Below are positions 51,101 to 60,300 of a DNA stretch of 64,000 nt, one piece after another. Each line of letters opens with the position of its first letter. Position 1 is the first letter of the stretch. Position numbers and translations under genes: made by a program. Source of the stretch: Variovorax sp. PAMC26660 (GTDB lineage Bacteria > Pseudomonadota > Gammaproteobacteria > Burkholderiales > Burkholderiaceae_C); the NCBI RefSeq assembly GCF_014302995.1, contig NZ_CP060295.1:248001-312000 (forward strand), read 5' to 3'. The notes beneath the pieces are model-generated. The model did no database searches. It had not been told where the DNA came from and was given only the letters and a program-made list of their open reading frames with translations.

Positions 51101-52537
51101 AAATAGCGTTTTATTGCCTACAAAGTCAGTTTCCTGAGTCACAAAACCATTGGCGTCTTGGACCCTGCTCTCCGAGTTCCCAATTGGCAGTGAACTGCCA
51201 ACCACTGCGAGCTTCCCAAACTTGTTGGCATATCGATAACTTCTCCAAGATCCCAAGGGGTCTTGAACAGAAGCGTAAGTTTGGTCGCCGTTGGTGCTGT
51301 AGGTAAAGGAATATCGCCCAACCCCACCTGCATGTTCTGTGCTGATAGCCCAGCCCGTACTGTCGTATTGGAACGTGGCATATCTCACTCCGCTTTCATC
51401 CACGATGCCAGTCAAAGCATCCGGAAAAGTAGTGTTCTCATACACATACGTTCGCACAGTTTGATCATTCTGCGTAACACTATTGAGGCGTCCTACTGCG
51501 TCATAGGCATATCTCACTGTTTTTCCGTCTACTGCCGTCAGGGTCACAAGGTGGCCCTCGGTGTCGTAAGTCAGCGCCGCGATGCTGCCAAAGGGGCCTG
51601 AGATTGAGGCTAATCTGCTATCGGCATCATAGGCGTAGGTGGTTTTCCAGCCGTTTCGCGAAGTACGCGATATGGGTTTCCCAGTCGCATTGAACAGAAA
51701 AATCTCGTCTGAGGGAGATTGAATAAAAGTCCATCCGCCGGGGGTTTCAATGAGTTGATCAGCGTTGTTTGTCGGCGTCCAGGCCGCAGCATTTGGCGGC
51801 TTATTGAAGGCATGCAACCCCCCATCTCCGTCGCTGATTTTTACAAGCGTTCCGACCCTCACAAGCGTGAAATCGTGGTTATGTGTCCAAGCTTTTCCCA
51901 GAGAGGTCGCTGCCCGGGTTGTATCAGTCGCTCTAGAGCTTCTGTATATTCTCTTAAAGCTCAAACCTTGCGAGCGAGAATCGGTCCAATCAGTTTCCGA
52001 CTGATACTTTTCTCCTGATGCAGGAAGTATTGGGTTTCCAATGGAGACGCCAGTTGGACCAATCGGGCGAGGGCAGGAGTTTTCCTCCGGCACTTCTGGT
52101 TCGGGTGGCTCGCAGGCAGACCCGATCTGCTGGTAGGAAACCTTGCACACGCAGTTGTACCCGTTTAGATATGCCCCGCGTGGACAAAGCATTTGCTTTG
52201 GCACATAGGGCTTCAAGAAGTAACCCCAGGGCACGCTAGTTCCACGACCGTACTGAATGTAGTAGCACTGGCCCCATTGATAACCGGGATAGTTGTCAGA
52301 CTGCAGCACAAAGTATGACTGCGGATTGTCCAGCACAGCCTTCATAGCTGCACACGCTTCCGGTCTTGTGGGCTTATAGATTGGTGGGGACCATTCGACT
52401 GCCCACTCATTGACTGTTGGCTCGAAATCCGCACGAGCGGGCTGTGGAAAGCACATCATTGCTCCAAGAAGCATGACGCCACTTTGCAGCCCCCGCACAG
52501 AAATTGACGCTAGCAGGCGTGCTATTACGAGTTTCAA
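48164..52537 (-). CDS. Rhs/YD-repeat secreted protein with a Cys-rich C-terminal tip
   Basis: A 1457-residue protein read from a TTG start at 52537 (GAGGGGG just upstream, then a signal peptide ending at PARA). After a Cys-containing N-terminal region comes a DUF6531-like segment ([13 protein letters not shown] ... FKRIYRS) and some 25-30 YD repeats forming a beta cocoon. The core ends with the Rhs signature [33 protein letters not shown]. The 99-residue tip after DPLGL has nine Cys and ends in a hydrophobic stretch ([11 protein letters not shown]). No PAAR domain is seen, so Sec export or another route rather than T6SS is likely. Tip toxicity is inferred. Confidence 0.88.
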   Translation of the reverse strand: [1457 protein letters not shown]

Positions 52538-52888
52538 ATTTCCCCCTCTTTTTTCACTTAGTCCTCGACAGACCAGTGCGTGCACGCTATCCATTGAATT
52601 TGTTCTGGGCTCGCCGCACTTCGGGCGAATGCCTACTGCGTTGCACGTGCCATACAACTTGTTTCAGGCTATCCGAAAGGCCACACGCAGACAACGGCAA
52701 ATCGATGACGCTGCGAGTGTCAGAAACGGACTGGAAATGAAAGTACGCAATTCTTCAGGGTCGCTGTTGTCGGTGAACGACTGTTGAGTGGCACGCGGTC
52801 CGACAAGCCGGCCCATAGCTGCCTGCGCGCGCGCCTCATCCTCATGACCCGCATGGTGCCGGCCAATCAACGTGGCCAGCAACTGCCG
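52538..52888. other. Junction between the Rhs locus and the prophage
   Basis: 351 bp without a convincing gene. It holds the Rhs upstream region and the left boundary of the prophage-like block. I see no tRNA, integrase or clear attachment repeat. A 72-codon ORF here (52664-52882, minus) lacks a start or family support. Confidence 0.5.
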
Positions 52889-53434
52889 CTATGGCGCCAC
52901 CAGCGCCCTGTCATTCTTGATTGTGTGCAGCAGCAGCCCTACTTCAGCGTCTCGCTGTTCAACAACAAGTCGGCCTTGTGAAAGTAGCTCTCGACCTTCC
53001 GCAGCCAGGGTTGCGAGGACTGCGGATCGATCCGCGATGCGGATGCAGGCAGCGGGGTCGGTTGTGGCTTGATCCCGATCACGGGCGGCGTAGGCGGCGT
53101 ATTGCTGGCGCACCCGCTCAGCATCGCCAGCAGCAGCGCGGCGCCGGCCGTCGAGTGCAGCGAGATTCTTTTCGTAGGCATCGAAATTTTCCTGTTGAGC
53201 TTTGGCGTGGGCGGCTTGCAATGCGAGCACGCGCCGTAAGTCTTCGAGTGCGGCGAGCGCACGGCGGGTGTTCTCGGCCTGTCGGTCGAGCTTTTCATCG
53301 GACAGCGCTTTCTTCGCCGTAGAAACATCGACTCTCGCTTTGAGCGCCTGAGTGCGTTCCGCCGCAGCAGCGGCCAACGCCCCCAGCAGCAGCACACCGA
53401 GCAACCAAAGCAGTGGCGTCCTGAGGTCAGGCAT
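52889..53434 (-). CDS. Phage Rz-like i-spanin (DUF2514)
   Basis: A 181-residue protein with an N-terminal membrane helix (LLWLLGVLLLGALAAAAAE) and a long charged alpha-helical periplasmic part, the i-spanin plan. With Rz1 it fuses inner and outer membranes at lysis. Its ATG overlaps the lysozyme stop (TAATG). The second spanin gene is nested inside it in another frame. Confidence 0.85.
   Translation of the reverse strand: MPDLRTPLLWLLGVLLLGALAAAAAERTQALKARVDVSTAKKALSDEKLDRQAENTRRALAALEDLRRVLALQAAHAKAQQENFDAYEKNLAALDGRRRAAAGDAERVRQQYAAYAARDRDQATTDPAACIRIADRSAVLATLAAEGRELLSQGRLVVEQRDAEVGLLLHTIKNDRALVAP
52939..53181 (-). CDS. Phage Rz1-like o-spanin lipoprotein, nested in Rz
   Basis: An 80-residue protein fully inside the Rz gene in a different frame. 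Lipobox LLAMLSGC is followed by a Pro-rich stretch (ASNTPPTPPVIGIKPQPTPLP), as in lambda Rz1. The ATG at 53181 has AGGAAAA a few bases upstream. It would be anchored in the outer membrane and bind the i-spanin. Confidence 0.85.
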   Translation of the reverse strand: MPTKRISLHSTAGAALLLAMLSGCASNTPPTPPVIGIKPQPTPLPASASRIDPQSSQPWLRKVESYFHKADLLLNSETLK

Positions 53435-53973
53435 TACCGCGCCCCCCAGTCCAGGCAGAGTTCGGCCTCGGCGCCACGTCGGTCCACCAGACCGTTCAGC
53501 GTCACCAACTCGCCGCGAACGCGGCTTTTGACCCAGCGCGACAACTCGCGGCAACCGTCGTCGATGTCGCCGCGCGCGAACTTCGCCACCAGCGTCGATT
53601 GCGTGGTGGCGGGCGTAGCGCCCAGGTTGTAGAACCAGTCAATCAGTGCCGCCTGCTGCCACTTGTTGAGTTGGTCGTAGCCGGCGATGTGCCGGCGCGC
53701 GGCGGCCTCGGCGATCTTGAGGTGCTTGGTTTCGAGCGCCTTGCACTCGGCCTCGGTGTACAGGCGCGACGGGTCAACGTCCTTGGCGCCAGTCACACCA
53801 CGGCAGACCGTCCAGATACCGCCGCTGTCGGGATAGGGCTTGTAGAGAACGGCACCACTCGGCTGCTTGACGGTCGGGCCGGTGCCCTCGTACCAGTCGC
53901 CAAGCGTGGCGGCGATGGCGAGCGCGCTGGCGCCGGCAACCGCCAGCAGCCGGGAGCGAAGCGCGCCGTTCAC
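53434..53973 (-). CDS. Phage lysozyme (GH24, SAR endolysin)
   Basis: A 179-residue muramidase. A weakly hydrophobic N-terminal segment (LLAVAGASALAIAATLG) fits a signal-arrest-release anchor that holds the enzyme in the membrane until holin action. Catalytic Glu is E29 in WYEGTGP, followed by the GH24 core (YPDSGGIWTVCRGVTG ... WQQAALIDWFYNLG). The gene overlaps the holin gene by 4 bases (ATGA). Confidence 0.9.
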   Translation of the reverse strand: MNGALRSRLLAVAGASALAIAATLGDWYEGTGPTVKQPSGAVLYKPYPDSGGIWTVCRGVTGAKDVDPSRLYTEAECKALETKHLKIAEAAARRHIAGYDQLNKWQQAALIDWFYNLGATPATTQSTLVAKFARGDIDDGCRELSRWVKSRVRGELVTLNGLVDRRGAEAELCLDWGAR

Positions 53974-54284
53974 GACGGCTCTCCATCGTCAGCAGGATCA
54001 AACGGGGAATGCACCCCCAGGCGGCGGTCTTCCTGGCGCTCGCGGTCGCGACGCGCATCACGGCGCCACTTCCATATGAGATACCCGGCTTGCAGCAGGA
54101 CGAACGCGATGGAACAGACCACGAGCATGTCGCTCAGGGGCAACTGTGCAACATGCGCCCCTCCTGCGGCAGCGCCACCGGGCACGGCATGGACCGTGGC
54201 GGTGACTACATCATGCTTCTGCTCCGCGCTCAAACTGCCGTGGATGCCCAGGGCGGTGAGGATGGCGGTGATGAGGGTTTTCAT
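53970..54284 (-). CDS. Phage holin-like protein
   Basis: A 104-residue protein with one strong membrane helix (MLVVCSIAFVLLQAGYLIW) and a highly charged tail (KWRRDARRDRERQEDRR), placed directly before the lysozyme gene. The N-terminal part is less hydrophobic. Assigned as holin by position and size; class uncertain. Confidence 0.7.
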   Translation of the reverse strand: MKTLITAILTALGIHGSLSAEQKHDVVTATVHAVPGGAAAGGAHVAQLPLSDMLVVCSIAFVLLQAGYLIWKWRRDARRDRERQEDRRLGVHSPFDPADDGEPS

Positions 54285-54341
54285 GGTCCCGGATCATTCC
54301 GAGATACCCCCATCAACGCGAACCCTAGAGGGGGTCCGGCC

Positions 54342-57300
54342 TCACGGCACAGGCCTGTGAAGGCTCTCCCTCATCTGAGCGCGCATCGCCTTGGGCGCGG
54401 TATCCGCGATACGCTGATCCTTTGGCTTGCGCATTTCCTTCACCTTGTGCATGACCGATGGCACCGTAATCAGCATGGGCTGATCCGGGTTCTTCTGGTT
54501 CCATGCAGCGATGGCGTCGCGCGCCGCCTGTACCTCGGCCGGGTCGTCCTCGAAGATGCCGCGCGCCCACATCGAGCGGATCTCCTGCGCCTTGAGGTTG
54601 TAGAAGTTCTTCGCGGCCTGGTTGATACCATTCGCCTCCTGCACATTCGCCACGGTTGCCGGCTGGAACCCGATGGCCTTCAATGCCGCTTCAACGTGCG
54701 TCGTCTCCAGCACCTTGTAGCCCTTGCTGTCGCGGTACATGCCCGTGGCCGCCATGTCGGCCCCCTTGGCAGCATTGCGCACAGCGGCGGGCATCATTTC
54801 CAACACGCCGGCTCCGACGTTGCCGCCCAACACGTTGCGCCCGCCCGACAGGATGCGGCTCGCAAAGTCGCCCATGGGGCCGACGATTTCGAGCACGTCG
54901 CGGGTATGACTGCTTTTCTCCTGCAGCAGACCAGTGCCGGGAATCAGGTTGCCCATGCCCAGGCGGCCCGACACGTCCACCGGCATACCCGGCAGGCCCG
55001 TGACGCCCTTGTCGATGAAGTCAGCCAGCGCTTTGCCGAACACGTCTTCCAGGAACTCTTGCTTGGCCTGCTTGGCGTTGAGGTTGTAGCCCATCAACTG
55101 CGCCAGCCCGGTCGCCACGTCTTCGGCATCCTCCATGAACGGCAGGCCACCTGCGCCGCCCATCAGCATCAGCGTGGCGAGCGCCAGCGCAGCAGCCTTC
55201 TTGCCCTCGGGGCCGCCTTGCGTCCACATGCGCCCCAGCAGCTCGATGTAGGCCACGCTGTAGGTCTTGAACGTCATCAGCGTGCCGCCGATGGCGCCGC
55301 GCCCCCATTGCATCTTGTTGGCCTTGGAGTAGAGGAACTGGGTTTCCCGCACCGCCGTCTTTGCGAACTGCAACGGGCTCGGCATGTTGCGCTCGCGGGC
55401 GATCCGGTAAGCGGCGATGAACGTCACGCGGCGGTTCACCTGCTCGGCCGCACCGAACACCTTGCCCCAGGCCATCGAAAGCGCGGTCATTGCGTTGCCG
55501 GCCTCGGCGCGCACGCTACCCATGCGCGTGCCGTCACCCGAGCGCAGCGAGCCCGAGCCGCGCGCCTGCGCCATGAGCTGGTGCACTTCCTGCGGGCTCA
55601 CAGTGCCATCGTCCTCGGCTGCTTTGAGCGCCGCTGCAAGGTCGGCTTCGTACTTGAATCCCTTGGTCGCCATGTCCTTGGCGGCCCTGGCCAGTGCCGA
55701 TGCCGATTTGGCCGCGCCGCCAAACTGGCTCAACCAAGGGAAGGTGACTGCTACCGGCTGGGTCATGTTCACGAACGCCGAAGCAATCGAGCCGCCCAGG
55801 TACTGCGCGAACAGCAGGCCGCGCACGGCCTGTGCTTCTTCCTGCGGGTTCTTCACGTACTCGGCCAGTCGCACGGCCGCATCTTTCAGCTCGCCCTGCG
55901 CCTTTGGAATCTCGTTCACCGCTTCGCCCAGGTCGCCCATGTGCAGACCCGCCGCTGTCTGCCGCGAGTTGCTGTAGATGAAGCTCGCCAGCACGCGGCC
56001 CACGTCCTCGCTGTAACCGGCGATGCCCTTGCGGTGAATCAGCCGGCGCATGGCGCTGCGGTTGGTCTTGGTCAGCTTGAGATATTCCTGAAACGCCTGA
56101 TCCTGCGCATTGCTGCCATCGGTATCGAGGCCCAGCATGTTGCCGAACAGTTCCAGGCTCTCGGGCGTGATGCCGGCAAACATCTTGAATGCCTCATCCG
56201 ACAGCGTGCCCTGCGTCACGTTCGCCTCGCCGTACTCCTGCGCCATCTTCTCGGCCATCGCATTGGCCTCGCGTGCCGTCTCGAACAGGCCGAAGTATTG
56301 GCGTTCCTCGCCCTCCATCACGTCAACGGTGTATTTGCCGAAGCGCGACAGCGGCGCATAGCCCTTGTCCTGCAATTCCTTCACCTTGTCGGCTCGCTTC
56401 ACGATGCCGTTCATGGTGTCGGCGATCTGCGAGGCACGGTCGGGCTGCTCGCGTTGCAGCTCTTGCAGGTACTGCGAAATCAGCGTGGTCGCGGCCTGCA
56501 CGTCGGCCGCATCCATCACCGCCTGTTGCATTGGCTTCAAGTCATCCCCGGCGTAGCGCAGCATGTCAGCGCGCGCCATCGTGTCCAGGCTGCGATCCGT
56601 CGCCGCGCGGAACTCGCGGTACAGCGCGATCTGCTCGACATTGAGGCCAAACGTGCCATTCAGTTCTGCGTCCGTCCACACGACGCCCGGCGCCAGGATG
56701 CGCGACTGGTAGCGCGAATGCACCGCGCGCTCGTAGGAGTCGAGCGGCATACCCTGCCAAGCGGCCAGCATGCCCGGATCGATCTCGTTTCGGCGCAGCA
56801 GGCGACGTGCCTTTTCTTCCACCGTCATCGTGGCGGCCTGCGCTTCCAGATCGGCCAGCTTCACCGGCTTGCCTTCGTCGTCGCGCGCCCACGACAGCGT
56901 GCCCTCGAATACCGGCTTTGCCACGGCCGTGTTGTCGGCCGCAGATACCGGGCGCTTCTTGATGTCGCGCCATTCATCCAGCTTTGGCAACAGCTTGGGG
57001 GCCAGCTCGGAGGCGTCAGTGGCATAGAAACTCACATCGTCCACGAACCCCTGCGCCGCCTCGAATACCGGCTTGAAAGCAGGCGAGCGCTCGGCGAGGT
57101 TGTTCATGGTCCCGATGGTCTTGTGCCACCACGACAGCCGGCCCGGCGCATTCAGGGTCTTGTTCAGCTCGGCCGTCGCCTTGCTGGTGTACTCGGCGAT
57201 CTTCGAGCGGCTGAACATGGGCGTTCCGCCCGATTCGCCGTCGTCGGCACCTACGTTGTGGCGTTCAATCTGTTCCGCTAGACTACGTACTTCCCCTGCG

Positions 57301-60300
57301 GAGCGGATTGAAGTCGGGTCGAGGCCATCGTCTCGTACTGTCGCGTCAACCCACTGAGCCGCAGGGGATTTTTCGTTTACGTCTACCGATTCCACCGTGT
57401 AGATGCGGTTGCCCTGCTCTGCCGCCACGAACTCCTTGACCGTCAGCTTCACGAGACGCACGCCGTCTTCCGTCTGCATTGGCGCGAACAAGCGATGTAC
57501 CTGCTTGATATTGGTGTTGCCGCCGTCGTCGGGCTTGCTCCAGCCATAGGTGGCGTCACGAAACAACTGATCGAGGTTGGCAACGGCCAGCGCCTGGTCT
57601 GCGGCCGACGATGACTTGTCCACCGCCTTCCGACTGAGCATCTTGTCCAGGCTGTTGCGCGTCATGGTTGCCACCATGCCGGTGGCGTCATTCGTCAGCG
57701 GCTTCCCCTGAAACTGCGAGGCCGCGACACGCGCTTGAAGGAAATTGGCGGCGGGCCGCAGTGCCTGGGCGCCGCGACTGAACAAGGCGTCACCGCGCAG
57801 CCCACCGCCTCCGGGGTCGCCGCGCTCCACAAACCGGCGCGCCGGTAGGATGTAGCTGCGGATGATTTCATCGTTGGTCACCGCCATGTTGCGGAAACCC
57901 GGCACGTTGTGGCGCAACCAAGTGCGAATCGCGGCCACGGCCCGGCGCACGAAACTGATATCGGGCGTGGTCTGCGCCATCTCGGCCAAGACTTCTTCAG
58001 CCGCGGCGCGCCGGTCGAGCCGGTTCACACCGCGCAGCCCGTATTCCTTGATCTTCGCGTCGACCTCTGCGCGGCGCATCGTGCCGATCTGGTTCAGGAT
58101 GCCGTCGAGCTGCCCGCCGAACGCGCCACGCAGACCATGGTGCCCCAGTGCCTCGTGGAACAGCACGCGCGCCGCATCGGCGGGTGTGTTCAGGCGCGAG
58201 GCCATCAGGTAGACCTTGCCACGGTGATAGAAGCCCTCGGGCGCACCACGCGCGCCACCGCTGCGCTGCTTCAGATCGGCGCGACGCGCGCTTTCGGGTA
58301 CCACTGGATCGTTCATGTCGAATGCCACGATCACGCCGGGCGCGTTCGCCCATCCAGCCTTCACCGCATCGGCGGTGCGCTCAACGGCGGCAATCGACTG
58401 GGCACGCGCAGCGGGGCTGAACTCCACTTTCGACCGCGCGAAGCTCACTTCGTCATCGCCGACAGTGGTTTCGGCAAGCGCGGCTTTCTCGGCAGGCTTG
58501 GCCGTGTCCTTGGCCGTCTTCTCGTGAACTTCGGGCGCCACGAACTCGCGCGGCTCGTAGACCGGCATGCCCTGTGCGTCGGTCGCCTCCCTGTAGGGGA
58601 TGGCGGTGTCGCCAACGGAATCCTGCGCCAGCACAAACCAGCCGTCCTTCGTCCAACGATGGCCCGTGACGACGAACTCGTGGCCGTCGCGGAACACGGG
58701 AGCATCGACAGGCGCCCCAGCGCGCAGCCATGCAGGAGGGGGCACCGGGTTGACTTCGATGTCCTTCACCAGTGCCTCAAACTGCGTGCGCGCGCGTTCC
58801 AGGTCTGCGGCTCGAGCGAATGGTGCCTTGGAGACTTCCTCCATGCGTTCGATGCTGGCCTCTTTGGTCGAGATTTCCTCGCGCACCCGCTCGATGCGCG
58901 CCGGCAGTCCGCGCAACTGCGATTCAAGACCGCGCAGCGTACCGCTCGTGAATTGCTGGTTGCCTATCGTCATGCTCAGATCGGGCGTGCTGACCATCGA
59001 CGGCCACGACGCCGTGACGGCATGGCCGGCGTAGTTGCCCACAGGCACGCCCTTCTGCTCCATCCGCATGGTTTCGCGCAGGTGCTTGTCCATTGCGACT
59101 TCCGCGTCTTTGCGGCTGTCGTAGACCGTCCCGTCCACCGTCGCGCGGTAGTTGTCCGTTTGGCTTTGCAGCAGGTCACGCACGGTCGCCGGCAGGTTGT
59201 TGGCCGTCAGCTCGCTCAGGCGCTTCTTCGCCCATTCGATGCTGTCGCTCACGCGGCGAACGCCCTGCTTGGCGTCGGCGATACCGTTGGTGTGCATGCG
59301 TTCGGCACGCTTCAGGGCTTCCACGTTCTTCGCCAGCTTGGCGCGAATCAAGATGCGCGGGTCGCCAGCGGCTTCGCTGAACGACTGCACGATGTCGCTC
59401 TCGGTGTCGCTGGCCGCATCGCCCTCGATCACACGACTTTCGCTGTTGGATTTCAGGAACGCTGTGATGAACCGCTGCTTGACCGCCAGAATCTGCCAGC
59501 GCCGGCCGTCGAGGCGGTCGGTCATGTAGCGGAATTCCATGACGGTGTTCCACTGATTGCCCTGGCGCAGTCCGCGCCCGTTGCGCTGCTCCAGCTCGCC
59601 CGGCATGTAGGGCGCATCCATGTGGTGCATCGCGCGCAGGTTGCGCTGCATGTTCACGCCAACGCCCAGCGTGTCGGTCGAGCCGATCACCACCCGGATG
59701 CGCAATGTGTTCATGCCATCGGCGATTTCCTTGCGCTTCTCCTTCGATGTGCCGCCGTCCACGATGGCAATCTGATCGGCAGGGATGCCCTGAGCCACCA
59801 GCCGCGCCACGATGTCGCGCATGGTCGAGAAGGTCTTGACCGTGCGGTACAGCTTCTTGCCTTCTGGATCGCGGCCAATGCTGCGTTTCTGCGAGGTCGA
59901 GTAGCCCTGTTCCGCAAAGATGACCTGTGCGGCGCGCTTGTCGCTGCGGTAGACCTCCAGGACGTTCGCAACCACCTTCGACGCCTTGCTGCCCGGATCG
60001 TCGGCCGCGATTCCTTCCTGGCCCGCATACAGCGCGTCGTGCATCAGGCGCACGTCGAAGCTGGCCTTGTTCGCCATGCCCTCGGTGATGATTGGCGATT
60101 CGGGGGAGCCCGCCGCCATCGCCTCCTTGCGCGCCTTCCCGCCCATGTTCCGCCACGCACGGGCATAGCCCTGCAACTGGCGGAAGATGTTTTGCTGCTC
60201 GCCCGTCAGGTCGGACGTGACATTCACAATCTTCTTGTATGGGCGGTCCTTGGCGCCCTCGGTGCGGCCGTTCAACAGCTCTGCGCGCTCGCGCTCGGTC

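Noticed and set aside
52664..52882. A 72-codon minus-strand ORF between Rhs and prophage
   Set aside because: Begins with TTG directly after an in-frame stop, has no ribosome-binding site, no family and no partner; treated as non-coding.
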